A DNA stretch of 64,000 nucleotides from Hahellaceae bacterium. Lineage in GTDB: Bacteria; Pseudomonadota; Gammaproteobacteria; Pseudomonadales; Oleiphilaceae. The notes beneath the pieces are model-generated. The model saw only the letters and a program-made list of their open reading frames with translations, was not told the origin of the DNA and searched no databases. Positions 15,911-24,716 of the stretch are shown here, piece after piece. Position 1 is the first letter of the stretch. Each line of letters starts with the position of its first letter. The DNA is taken from positions 62,001-126,000 of the forward strand of contig JADJWY010000026.1 in NCBI GenBank assembly GCA_016716085.1, written 5' to 3'. The position numbers were made by a program, and so were the translations under genes.

Positions 15911-18100
15911 CTAAGGTGTTGCATCCAGCTGCACAACAGGAATCGTCCCTGAAAACTTCGGCGTCTCTTGGTGGCGGTGACGGCGTTTCTTCTTGACCAC
16001 CAAGGGCGGACACTTGTTGTCGTTGTGATAAGTCACTTGGCAATCCAGGCAATGGTGGCACTCATTGGCATTGATTCGTCCATCCGGGTGAATCGCCTGA
16101 ATCTCACACTCGACCGCACACAGTTGACACGGATTCCCACACTCCTTGCGCCGCTTGAGCCAGTCGAACAACCTGAGCTTGGTCGGTATGGCCAGCGCCG
16201 CACCGAGCGGACAGATATAACGGCAATAGACCTTGCGGGTGAAAATATTGATCACCAGCAATCCCACGGCATACATCACGAACCACCATTGACGGTCGAA
16301 TTTGAGCGTGATCGCCGTCTTGAAAGGTTCCACCTCGGCGTAGCGTTCGGCTGTCGCCAACGACTCCAGCGATATCCCGAACAGCGCCAGCAGGACGATG
16401 TATTTCACCGCCCAGAGGCGCTCATGCACGGCAAATGGCGGTTCGAATTGGCGAATCCTGAGCTTGCGTGCGGCTTCATTGATCAATTCCTGCAATGCAC
16501 CGAAGGGGCACAGCCAACCGCAGAACACCCCCCTGCCCCACAACAGGATCGTCGCAGCCGTGAACCCCCAGAGGATGAAAATGATCGGGTCCGTCAGGAA
16601 CAGCTCCCAACGGAAATCGGTCATGATCGAGTGCACGAAGGTCAACACGTTGACGATGGACAATTGGCCCAAGGCATACCAGCCGATGAAAAACACGGTA
16701 AACATCAGGTAGAGGCGCCGTGTCGTGTGCATGAAGCGGGGGAATTTTACGAAGTAGTCCTGCAAGAACAGGATCGCCAGTAACACGACCAGGCCAACCG
16801 TCAGTACGGCGATCTGAAAACTGCGTTGATACCAGATGTTGACCCACATCGGGCGCTCTGCCTCGGCTGCTGCCGCGAGTTGTTCAGGCGTCGGTTGCGG
16901 GCGTTCCACATAGGCGTCAGGAATCTGGTAGCCCAGATCGAAACTGCTGAAAACGCCATTGATCGGACCGGTTTGACGACGTACCAGCAATTCCAGCTCC
17001 CACGCGGCACCAGGGTCGAAATCGTGGTGGGCGCGGATGATGAAGATCGCCATTTCACCAAAGTCGGGCATGCCTTCCGCATAGACATCGCTCAAGCGGG
17101 AATAGTCCAGATCGCGAAAGCTGATCGTCTCGCCATGCTGACGTAACTGCACCCGATCAAAGATGCCGCCGCGTACATAGCCAGAACCTTTAAAGGAATA
17201 GTCACCCTGGGCCATGACGGCAATCGCATGCTCGCCGGGCTTCAACTCGCCCATCAGCCAGGTGAACTGGCGCTCTCCCAACAGGTTACGGCCAATGGTC
17301 GGCGCGTTCAGATAAGCGGCGTAGAGGTCGATCAGCGTCTCATCCCGATCCTCCGGCGCCGCCGTATCAACACCCTCGGCATCGGTACCGGCAAAGGCAT
17401 CGTCGACAATCCCGCGAGTCAAGTGAAGACGGCGGATGGCGCCGTTACCCAGTAGAAAGGACCAGTCAGTAGGTTCGAATATATCCGCGCGGACACGGGA
17501 AGGAGACGACCGGGCATTACCAGCGTCCTCGATCAGATCCAGTGATACCGCCACTTTATGAGCAGCCCGCATGACGGATTCGTTCACGACCATGACGGTC
17601 ACGGTGGCACCGGTGATGGCATCGATCGTGACTGCCTTTGGGTCATTGGAGTGGCCGACGACGACCCGCTGGTCCACTTTCAGACCCTGATATTTGGCAG
17701 CAAACGCATGGAGTCGGGATTCGGGAATGCCGACCAGCAGGATCGGTTCATGATGCTCGAGGACATAGGCGTCCCGAAGGGTGCCGCTGGTGTCGAGAAG
17801 GATCTGCAGATTGATCGGCTTGCCGGAATAGGCAGGAATATTGACGACGTCGCGGCTTTGGAAGGCATACCCCAGAACATCGTCACCGTGTTTCAGGGTG
17901 CGGACCCGTGGGTCGCCCTGGGGTTCCGATATGAAATCCACTGCTGGGAAAGCGCCGGTGATTCGTTGACGCTCGACATCGCCGAGGGTGGCAACCGACG
18001 CAGCGACTGCGGTTTGGACGAATGTCCACAGGCAGGCAATGATCGACCATAGCACTAAGGCCATGCGTCGCTTTGCTTGATTGCCATTAGACCAAGGCAT
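15911..18100 (-). CDS. nosR: NosR, membrane flavo-iron-sulfur protein of N2O respiration
   Basis: A 729-residue polytopic protein. After a signal/anchor segment comes a periplasmic FMN-binding domain (residues ~60-200, with DAITGATVTVMVVNESV, where the Thr of GATVT is the covalent flavin site). Membrane helices with NapH-like CxxxCP motifs follow (CGWLCPFGALQELI, CRYICPLGAALAI), then a C-terminal cytoplasmic ferredoxin-like region (CGNPCQLCAVEC, CHHCLDCQ). NosR supplies electrons for NosZ and is needed for nos expression. Start 18100 was chosen for GGAG 8 bases upstream. No nosX/apbE flavinyltransferase gene is in the operon. Confidence 0.94.
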   Translation of the reverse strand: MPWSNGNQAKRRMALVLWSIIACLWTFVQTAVAASVATLGDVERQRITGAFPAVDFISEPQGDPRVRTLKHGDDVLGYAFQSRDVVNIPAYSGKPINLQILLDTSGTLRDAYVLEHHEPILLVGIPESRLHAFAAKYQGLKVDQRVVVGHSNDPKAVTIDAITGATVTVMVVNESVMRAAHKVAVSLDLIEDAGNARSSPSRVRADIFEPTDWSFLLGNGAIRRLHLTRGIVDDAFAGTDAEGVDTAAPEDRDETLIDLYAAYLNAPTIGRNLLGERQFTWLMGELKPGEHAIAVMAQGDYSFKGSGYVRGGIFDRVQLRQHGETISFRDLDYSRLSDVYAEGMPDFGEMAIFIIRAHHDFDPGAAWELELLVRRQTGPINGVFSSFDLGYQIPDAYVERPQPTPEQLAAAAEAERPMWVNIWYQRSFQIAVLTVGLVVLLAILFLQDYFVKFPRFMHTTRRLYLMFTVFFIGWYALGQLSIVNVLTFVHSIMTDFRWELFLTDPIIFILWGFTAATILLWGRGVFCGWLCPFGALQELINEAARKLRIRQFEPPFAVHERLWAVKYIVLLALFGISLESLATAERYAEVEPFKTAITLKFDRQWWFVMYAVGLLVINIFTRKVYCRYICPLGAALAIPTKLRLFDWLKRRKECGNPCQLCAVECEIQAIHPDGRINANECHHCLDCQVTYHNDNKCPPLVVKKKRRHRHQETPKFSGTIPVVQLDATP

Positions 18101-18121
18101 GAAATCATCTCCCCTGCTGTC

Positions 18122-18162
18122 TGCGACCAAATGTGGTGTCGCACAAGCACCTGGAAATTATA
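18122..18162 (-). promoter_or_regulatory. Putative nosR promoter (extended -10) and leader palindrome
   Basis: On the minus strand TGCTATAAT (TATAAT at 18157-18162) is a perfect -10 with an extended TG; no good -35 is present. Between it and the nosR start lies an inverted repeat with arms TGCGAC and GTCGCA (18122-18143), which could be an operator or an mRNA hairpin. No FNR/DNR box (TTGAT-N4-ATCAA) was found here. Confidence 0.5.
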
Positions 18163-18556
18163 GCACAGGGAATATGGGCGATGGGTACCTCTAAGGAATA
18201 GTCTCTGCAGCTCTTCGGCCATGGCACGTGCCTGCTGCAGGACCAGGGCGGCCTGCTCTGTGTCGTAGTCCTGTCGCTTCCGCTTTTTGACACCGTGATC
18301 GCTGAGAAGCAATTGCCGGTCAGGACTGATCCCCAAACGGTTCAGGAAGGATAGGAAGTATAAACCCGCTTTTTCAAACCAGCATACCATTCAAGAAAGG
18401 AAGTGGTGCCCTGTTTTCCTGTCTGAAGTGACCGGATACTCGGTACTTAGCCTTGGATTTTTGTAGCAATTGGGCGTTTTTCAATCGATTCAAAGGAAGA
18501 TTTAGTCACTGAGGTATGCGATGCCCTACCGGGTTATCAGCATGTGGCGGATGGGG

Positions 18557-18765
18557 TCAGAAGTTATTGAATTTACCCAATTGGAAGGGCGGTGCTCTGG
18601 CTTCGACTGGGCCGGTTATCAGCGACGGCTCCTGCAAGGCTAAATGCGCCAGTATCTTTTCGATTACGGCAGGGTCTTCGATACTTGAGACCACCTTGAC
18701 GTGCCCGCCGCAGCGTTCGCATTGCTCGATATCTATATTGAATACGCGTTTCGTGACCCTTCGGC
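18557..18765 (-). pseudogene. IS91-family transposase, C-terminal fragment (copy B)
   Basis: Identical in sequence to the fragment at 7250-7458: KRVFNIDIEQCERCGG, IEDPAVIEKILAHL, and the same C-terminal FQLGKFNNF. It lacks the catalytic HUH and tyrosine region. It is part of the duplicated block and carries no independent information about insertion. Confidence 0.8.
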
Positions 18766-18840
18766 AAGCAAGTGTGCTTCCCGGCAATGAACACTTTAGC
18801 ATGCCAGTCCTCACCCACAACCTAAGAGGACAGCCTGCCC

Positions 18841-19219
18841 ATGACATCCACCACAGAACAGCAAGCCCAGCAACAACTGGACGAACTCTCATCGAGCTTC
18901 GCCGCCACGGCGCGCCGGTAAAAAACACGGCAGAGAGAAAATCCCCATGGAGTTGTTGAATCAGGCCCGGCAGCTCAGCGGTGCGCTCAACACGGCAATC
19001 GTGTGCAAACGGCTCGGCATCTCCTGGGAAGTCATGCGGCGTGTCGAGGGTAACTCTACCACCCCGGTAGCAACGCCTGCGTTTGCCGAACTTCAGCTGC
19101 CACACCCCGGCTACCTGCCCGCGCTGCGCGTGGAGATCCACACCGCCACCGGCGCGCACATCGTGCTGTCGAATCTGGCCGGTTCGCCGTCTGACATTGT
19201 CGCCAGATTGTTGGCCTAG
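18841..19219 (+). pseudogene. IS66 TnpA, frameshifted (copy B)
   Basis: Same gene as 7534-7911, but the codon after FAA reads ACGG instead of TGG, giving a one-base insertion near 18907. The frame from the normal start terminates five codons later (FAATARR). The remaining ~90 residues are still readable from an internal ATG at 18947. Since copy A is intact, this change arose after the duplication. Confidence 0.82.
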
Positions 19220-20670
19220 CCCGGATTTCTCCTGAAGCACTAACAAAAAACGGCGAATTGTGTTTAAATTTCAGTTGCTTATACCCAAAAATAAACACAA
19301 ACGCCGTTGGACAAAATGTTACCAGAATCCTTTACCTTTTCGCCACTGAAAAAACGCCAGATTCAAGCCGATTTTTCGGGTGGTCACATCACCTCGGATG
19401 CCGGTTTGCTGCTGTTACGTGAAATTGACCGTAGATGCCGCTTAACTCAGGATGTAGCCGCTTGCCTTGAGGATTCCCGTCAGGCAGGTAAAGTAAAACA
19501 TGAACTCGTCGATCTGATTCGGCAACGGGTTTATGGCCTTGCCTGTGGTTATGAAGACCTCAATGACCACGACAACCTGCGCTCTGATCTGGCGTTTCAA
19601 ACTGCACTCAATCGCATCACGCCCCGCGGCCAGCAAAGCGACGCTGGGCAGAATGGAACAGGCCGTTGACCGGCAAGCAGTTGTCGCCGCACATCGAGTT
19701 CTATGGCAGCGTTTCATTGATGCTCATAAAAAGGCACCCAAAAGGATTGTGCTGGATTTTGACGCCACCGACATTGAGTTACATGGTAAGCAAGAGGGTC
19801 GTTTCTTCAACGGCTACTACGACCATTACTGTTATTTGCCGCTTTATGTTTTCTGTGGCCGACATTTGTTGGTCAGCTATTTGCGACCAAGCAATATCGA
19901 TGGCGCCAAACACAGTTGGGCGATCACCAGCCTGCTGGTGAAGTTTATCCGCAGCTATTGGCCTGATACCCAGATTATCTTGCGGGCAGACAGCGGATTC
20001 TGCCGTCACCGGATGCTGCGCTGGTGTGAACGGCACGGCGTGGACTATGTGGTGGGCCTTGCCCGCAACTCGCGCCTGCAAGCCAAAGCCGAAAAGGGCT
20101 TCGTGATTGCCCGGCAAATGCATGAGCTGACCGGCGAGAAGCAACGATTCTTCATGCCGCTGGCTTACGCAGCCGACTCCTGGGGCAAAAGTCGCTTCGT
20201 CGTCGCCAAAATCGAGGTCAGCGACAAGGGGGATAATCCGCGCTTCATCGTGACGAGTTTGCTGGAGGAAAAAGCAAGAGAACTCTACCGCAACCTTTAT
20301 TGTGCTCGCGGAGATATCTGGCCGGCCGCATGGAAAACCGCATCAAAGATCAGCAGCTGAACCTGTTTGCAGATCGCACCTCCAGCCCCAGGTGGTGGGT
20401 GAATCAATGGCGCATGCTGTTATCAGGCTTTGCGTATGAGTTGTTTGAAGAGTTACGCAAGCTGCTGAAAGGAACAGAGCTGGCCAGCGCATCCATCCAT
20501 TCGTTGCGACTCAAACTGTTGAAACTGGGCGCTGTAGTGATCCGGAATACCCGACGCATTCGGTTTATGCTGAGCGAAGCCTATCCTTACCAAGAATTAT
20601 TCGCCGGTCTCATCCAGCGTTTAGGATTTCCCTGAAAATGAACAGGCTGCCCCGGCCTGAAAAATCGGGG
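19220..20670 (+). mobile_element. IS1380-family insertion sequence (degenerate)
   Basis: The left end is CCCGGATTTCTCCTG at 19220; the right end, reversed, reads CCCCGATTTTTCAGG at 20670. These are imperfect inverted repeats of the IS1380 type. A subterminal inverted repeat (19249-19266 with 19292-19308, arms AACGGCG...TGTTTA) lies just before the transposase start and would form a hairpin in read-through transcripts. The transposase has two frame disruptions, so the element is inactive. No target duplication was resolved. Confidence 0.7.
19316..20635 (+). pseudogene. IS1380-family transposase, two frameshifts
   Basis: Three successive frames rebuild one DDE transposase: an N-terminal part (SFTFSPLKKRQIQADFSGG, GLLLLREIDRR), a central part from about 19625 (PKRIVLDFDATDIELHG, the first catalytic Asp; RADSGFCRHRML, the second), and a C-terminal part from about 20330 (NRIKDQQLNLFADRTS, MLLSGFAYELFEELR). 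The first break is at the sequence around 19622. The second is an apparent ~14-base insertion (ATCTGGCCGGCCGC) between ARGD and MENRIK near 20315. The ATG at 19316 is a better start than the TTG at 19307. Confidence 0.82.
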
Positions 20671-20968
20671 TTATGGGAAAGTTGCGCCTTGAAACCGGGA
20701 AAGATCAATAATTGACCTGAAAATTGCGTCATCCGTTCGAAAAACACTTGGCTACCGACAAGAATCAGAGGCAGAATCGATTATCGGTAGGTTCGCGAGA
20801 AATGCGGGTTACCCAAGTTCGACACTAAACCACTAGTTTCGCCAGAAAATCAACTCCCGTCTCCATAAAAATCAACGACTTAGGTAGTCGAAAAAATTCC
20901 GTTTTGTAGTGGCGCTACTATATCCTGTGTTATTGAAAATAAACACTATTTTGTGATAATGTAGCGGC
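20671..20968. other. Intergenic spacer between IS1380 and IS1634
   Basis: About 300 bases without a supportable gene. It contains an inverted repeat CTACCGA...TCGGTAG (roughly 20752-20790). Near its end is a motif TTTTGTAGTGG (about 20903) that recurs in the same orientation beyond the IS1634 transposase (about 22714). Because the two copies are direct, not inverted, they are not conventional IS ends. Confidence 0.4.
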
Positions 20969-22699
20969 ATGTATATCAAAATCACCAAATCCGGTCCCCG
21001 CCGCTACGTTCAGCTCGTGGAAGCCTTTCGCGACGACCAGGGCAAGCCCCGGCAACGCACGGTTGCAACCCTCGGTCGACTCGAGACTGTTGCCACCCTC
21101 GGTCGACTCGAGACTGTTGCCAGCGAGGTCGACTCGCTCATTAACGGCTTGCTGCGAGTGACCGGGCGCGAGCCTGTCGGGGAGGCGCCTGAACAGACTT
21201 TACAGTTTGAATTCTCTAAAGCCTTCGGGGATCTGTATGCCCTGCAACAACTGTGGCAGCAGCTGGGGTTTGATGCCTTTCGGCGCGTATTCCGCTCCGG
21301 CAAACGCACCCTGGATGTCGAGTTATTGTTACGGATCCTGGTCTTCAACCGCCTCAGCAATCCCGACTCGAAGCTGGGTGTGTTGCGGTGGCTGGAAACG
21401 GTGCAGTTTCCCGGCGGGGAGGTCAGCGCGGTCAGTCATCAGCACTTGCTGCGTGCCATGGATGCCATGGTGAAGGCCAAGGATGCCGTGGAAGAGACGC
21501 TCGCTTCCACCTTGCGTCCGTTGATCGATCAGGAGTTGTCTGTGGTATTTTATGATCTGACGACCGTCAGCGTGACTGGCGACACCACGATGAAAGAAGA
21601 GCTTCGGGCCTTTGGTCGTAGCAAAGACGGCGGCGTCGCCCGGCAAGTGGTGATCGGCCTGATTCAGACGGCCGACGGTCTGCCGCTGGCCCACGAGGTC
21701 TTCGAGGGGAATGTGGGGGAAGCCAGCACCTTGCTGCCCATGCTGGATCGGTTGGCCAAGCGATTCCCGATCCGACGGGTCGTGCTGGTCGCCGATAGGG
21801 GGTTGCTGAATCTCGACAATCTGGCGGCGCTGGATGCGATCAAACTCCCTTCAGGGGAAGCGCTGGAATACATTATCGCCGTACCCGGCAGTCGTTATGG
21901 CGATTTTGACGAGACTATCCGTCCGCTACAGGAATCCCACGCTGCATCAGTCACGGCTTCAACTGCCGACGTAGACAATTTTGGCAATACCTGGATCGAT
22001 GAAACCTGCTGGCAGGAGCGGCGACTGGTGGTGGCGCATGACGAGGAGGCAGCACAGGCAAAAACCGAGGCCAGACGGCAGCAGGTAGAACAACTGATGG
22101 CGCAGGCCGATCAATGGTGTGACAAGCTGGCGCAGCAGGAAGATGGCCACAAGGGAAGCGGTCGACCACTTTCAGAATCCGGGATCACCGCCCGTTTTTA
22201 CCAAACCGTCAAAGAGGCAGGCCTTGCGCATATCATCGACATCGACCTGGGCAACGAGGGTTTCGCTTATCACTATCGTGCGCTTCGTCAGCAGGCGCTG
22301 GAGCGTCTTGATGGTAAACTGCTGCTGGTAACCAATGTGGTGGATTGCCCGGCCCCTGAAATCGTTAGGCGTTATAAATCCCTGGCTGACATTGAACGCG
22401 GATTTAGGGTGCTGAAATCTGAACTAGAAATTGGCCCCATGTATCACCGCCTACCAAAGCGAATTCGCGCTCACGCGATGATATGTTTCATCGCCTTGAT
22501 CCTGCATCGAGTAATGCGGATGCGATTGAAGGCCGCCGACAATGCCTATTCACCCGGGCGGGCACTCAGCCTGCTCAGTCGTATCCAGCGACACCAGGTG
22601 AAAATCAATGGGACGAATGTCGAAGGCCTTTCCACCGTCACGACCGAACAATTGGAGCTATTCAGAGCCTTACAGATTCCCAAGCCAACCGCCCAATAA
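20969..22699 (+). CDS. IS1634-family (IS4-like) transposase
   Basis: A 576-residue DDE transposase. The N-terminal YIKITKSGPRRYVQLVEAFR and RQRTVATLGRLE are typical of the IS1634 group. Catalytic positions are in VVFYDLTTVSV, VVLVADRGLLN and the C-terminal YKSLADIERGFRVLKSEL (the YREK-like Glu region). A 27-bp tandem duplication at 21062-21115 repeats the nine residues VATLGRLET in frame. Otherwise the gene appears intact, so it may still be active; the exact element ends are not clear. Confidence 0.85.
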   Translation: MYIKITKSGPRRYVQLVEAFRDDQGKPRQRTVATLGRLETVATLGRLETVASEVDSLINGLLRVTGREPVGEAPEQTLQFEFSKAFGDLYALQQLWQQLGFDAFRRVFRSGKRTLDVELLLRILVFNRLSNPDSKLGVLRWLETVQFPGGEVSAVSHQHLLRAMDAMVKAKDAVEETLASTLRPLIDQELSVVFYDLTTVSVTGDTTMKEELRAFGRSKDGGVARQVVIGLIQTADGLPLAHEVFEGNVGEASTLLPMLDRLAKRFPIRRVVLVADRGLLNLDNLAALDAIKLPSGEALEYIIAVPGSRYGDFDETIRPLQESHAASVTASTADVDNFGNTWIDETCWQERRLVVAHDEEAAQAKTEARRQQVEQLMAQADQWCDKLAQQEDGHKGSGRPLSESGITARFYQTVKEAGLAHIIDIDLGNEGFAYHYRALRQQALERLDGKLLLVTNVVDCPAPEIVRRYKSLADIERGFRVLKSELEIGPMYHRLPKRIRAHAMICFIALILHRVMRMRLKAADNAYSPGRALSLLSRIQRHQVKINGTNVEGLSTVTTEQLELFRALQIPKPTAQ

Positions 22700-22793
22700 A
22701 TAGCCAAAACCCGATTTTGTAGTGGAGCGTTTTTAAACGCTGCCCATTAAATACAATGACTTACGCGTTTTGCTGTCGAACTTGGGGGGTTAG

Positions 22794-22827
22794 GCGCTTT
22801 TTCTTTTTATAAAATGTGAAAAAGCGC
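22794..22827. terminator. Bidirectional terminator-like hairpin
   Basis: A perfect 10-bp stem GCGCTTTTTC / GAAAAAGCGC separated by 14 AT-rich bases. It lies between the IS1634 transposase and the small exported-protein remnant. Confidence 0.55.
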
Positions 22828-22911
22828 ACTGCTTCGTAACCTTGTGCAAAGTAGACTGCCGAAAAGCTTTTACTGTAGAAGAGCGGTCATGGATAGTGGA
22901 GCAAGTTGCAG

Positions 22912-23058
22912 ATGGTAGGTCGAATAGCGTTAGGCTGTGTAGTGGTGCTGCAAGCGTTATATGCGGGGGCTGAATTAAAAGCGATTGATGAGTCCGTGAT
23001 GGGGGATGTGGTGGGGCAAGCTGCGCCGACCATCGAGATCTCGGGCGGTGTAACCTAG
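22912..23058 (+). pseudogene. Remnant of a small exported protein (DUF6160-like N-terminus)
   Basis: The 48-residue frame has a signal-peptide-like start (MVGRIALGCVVVLQALYAGA). It is followed by ELKAIDESVMGDVVGQAAPTI, which resembles the 'DDSEL..V.GQ.G' motif after the signal peptide in a family of exported proteins of Pseudomonas and relatives that are normally >150 residues. GGAG lies 10 bases before the ATG. The stop codon TAG falls in the CTAG duplicated by the IS5 insertion, and the sequence after the IS does not resume the frame. Family assignment is from memory of the motif and is tentative. Confidence 0.45.
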
Positions 23059-23910
23059 GGGCTGTGGACATTTCACATCGGCAACCATAAATATGAGCAC
23101 GCGATGGCCACTGTGCTTTCGTAGTTTCGTCCGAGTTTATCGTATCGGGTGGCTACGCCTCTGAACCGCTTAAGGTTGGCAAACGCATTTTCGACCAGGT
23201 GTCTTTGTTTATATAAGTGCCGGTCAAAAGTCGGATTTTCTCGTTTCGAATTTCGTTTACGCGGGATAACTGCCTTGCCTCCTCTCGCCTCTATCATCTC
23301 TCTGATTCGCTCGCTTTCATAGCCCTTATCCATAATGAAAAACTCCGTGTCTGGAAGTGATTCGATAATGCCTGGGGCTTCGGTGCAGTCATTCACTTCG
23401 CCGCCGGTAATATTAAACGCTATTGGCAAGCCATAAGCATCGATCGCCAGATGTATCTTGGATGTCCTGCCAGCTCTGCTTTTTCCGATGGCTTGAGGTG
23501 ATTTGCCAATTGCCCCTGCGCTATGCTGATGGGCCTTTACATAGCTTCCATCGATAAAAACCCACTCCAAATCCGGCTCGAAAATCAAAGCATCGAGCAG
23601 ACAACGCCAGATCCCTTTCTTAGACCAGACGTTAAATTTCCGGTACACCGAATTCCACTTTCCAAACTGTTCAGGGATATCCCTCCAGGGGCAACCTACA
23701 CGCATTCGATAGAGTATGCCTTCTACCATCATGCGCAGATTGCGCTTGTCATAAATACTGAATTGAAGCATGATCCTTTTCAGCTTTGACCACAGCTCGT
23801 CACTGAGCATGTATCGGGGCATTGCAAGCTCTTTTGTTGTTGTGTGAGAACTACAATATTACGAGCTTGCTCTTACTTTTCAATGCCTTACGCGCAAATG
23901 TCCACACCCC
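23059..23910 (-). mobile_element. IS5-family insertion sequence with CTAG target duplication
   Basis: An 852-bp element. Terminal repeats are GGGCTGTGGACATTT at 23059 and, reversed from 23910, GGGGTGTGGACATTT (14 of 15 match). It is flanked by CTAG at 23055-23058 and 23911-23914, the direct target duplication. Ends and transposase are intact, so this is probably the most recent arrival in the stack. Confidence 0.92.
23073..23822 (-). CDS. IS5-family transposase
   Basis: A 249-residue single-frame DDE transposase of the IS427-like IS5 subgroup. The N-terminal DUF4096-type region (LSDELWSKLKRIML, GCPWRDIPEQFGKWNSVYRKF) precedes the catalytic core (DGSYVKAHQHSAGA, GRTSKIHLAIDAYG, FFIMDKGYESERIRE) and the C-terminal RHLVENAFANLKRFR Glu motif. 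Many relatives need a frameshift to join two ORFs; here the gene is continuous. The element fills 23059-23910. Confidence 0.9.
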   Translation of the reverse strand: MPRYMLSDELWSKLKRIMLQFSIYDKRNLRMMVEGILYRMRVGCPWRDIPEQFGKWNSVYRKFNVWSKKGIWRCLLDALIFEPDLEWVFIDGSYVKAHQHSAGAIGKSPQAIGKSRAGRTSKIHLAIDAYGLPIAFNITGGEVNDCTEAPGIIESLPDTEFFIMDKGYESERIREMIEARGGKAVIPRKRNSKRENPTFDRHLYKQRHLVENAFANLKRFRGVATRYDKLGRNYESTVAIACSYLWLPM

Positions 23911-23979
23911 CTAGTATTGTTGTGTGTCTGCACCTCATTCCAGTGTAACAGGTGCCCAACCAACCACCACAGGTATGCA

Positions 23980-24633
23980 ATGTCCAGTTTGCTTGAACAG
24001 GTTCCGTTATTCAGTGGTTTATCACCTGATGATTTGCTGGTGCTGGAGCGCAGCGCCCAGCCACGCAGTTTCCCCCGGCATACCATCGTTTTGTCAGAAG
24101 GTGACCTCACCGACACCTTGTATGTTGTGGTCAGTGGTCGCCTAAGGGTGTATTGCTGTAACGATGAAGGCAAAGAGATCACGTTGAATGATCTGCAGCC
24201 GGGTGATTGCTTCGGCGAGCTGGCCTTATTGGATGCAAGTCAGCGCTCAGCCTCCGTGATGACCACTGAAGCCTGCCGTTGTCTGGTGATCAGCAGCGGC
24301 GCCTTTCGCGAGGTGTTGCGTCAATCGCCGGAACTCGCCTTTAACCTGATCCGCAACCTGGCAGGTCGTGTTCGGGCGCTGACTGAAAGTGTCAAGTCCC
24401 TGGCGCTGATGGATGTGTATGGGCGGGTTGCTCACACCTTGATCGAGATGGCGGAATGCGGCAGTGACGGTCAGGCCATCCCCTACCCCTTAACGCAGCA
24501 GGAGCTGGCCAATCGGGTTGGCGCCAGCCGTGAGATGGTGGCTAAAATCCTCAAGGATCTGGAAACCGGGGGTTACATAGAAACCCACCAACGGCGCATT
24601 ACGATTCGGGAAAAGCTACCCGCCCGCTATTAG
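23980..24633 (+). CDS. Crp/Fnr-family regulator, Crp-like
   Basis: A 217-residue regulator. Residues ~10-115 are a cyclic-nucleotide-binding beta-roll with the phosphate-binding cassette FGELALLDASQRSASV (Arg89 and Ser90 conserved). A dimerisation helix follows, then a winged helix (LTQQELANRVGASREMVAKI, residues 171-190). In the C-helix the Thr that contacts cAMP in E. coli Crp is kept (LTESV), but the next residue is Glu instead of Ser, so ligand identity is uncertain. There are no N-terminal FNR-type iron-sulfur cysteines. Start 23980 gives the standard N-terminus. Its promoter is now next to the IS5 end, 66 bases upstream. Confidence 0.85.
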   Translation: MSSLLEQVPLFSGLSPDDLLVLERSAQPRSFPRHTIVLSEGDLTDTLYVVVSGRLRVYCCNDEGKEITLNDLQPGDCFGELALLDASQRSASVMTTEACRCLVISSGAFREVLRQSPELAFNLIRNLAGRVRALTESVKSLALMDVYGRVAHTLIEMAECGSDGQAIPYPLTQQELANRVGASREMVAKILKDLETGGYIETHQRRITIREKLPARY

Positions 24634-24716
24634 GGCCATCATCAGTTCGTTCATGACAAGCGCATGAATCCACCCTAGACTCGATCGCGTATTCACTGAT
24701 TTGAGTGATTAGAATC

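Larger units (their letters stand above)
18345..19219. repeat. Long direct repeat, copy B (IS91 + IS66 fragments)
   Basis: 875 bases, the same as 7038-7911 apart from a one-base-longer variant site near 18907. The left boundary lies in a short intergenic remnant upstream of nosR. The right boundary, at the tnpA stop codon, is occupied by the IS1380 end (19220). In copy A the sequence continues into tnpB, so here tnpB has been replaced or removed. Confidence 0.92.

Noticed and set aside
18131..18344. A minus-strand frame upstream of nosR (DYDTEQAALVLQQARAMAEE)
   Set aside because: Residue use looks coding-like, but it has no start before the repeat boundary, runs into nosR in another frame and matches no family I know.
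20903..22740. TTTTGTAGTGG motifs as inverted ends of the IS1634 element
   Set aside because: The two copies have the same orientation, so they are not terminal inverted repeats; element ends were left undefined.
22715..22745. AGCGTTTTTAAACGCT as a terminator of the IS1634 gene
   Set aside because: The stem is short with almost no loop and no T-run; the hairpin at 22794-22827 is a better candidate.
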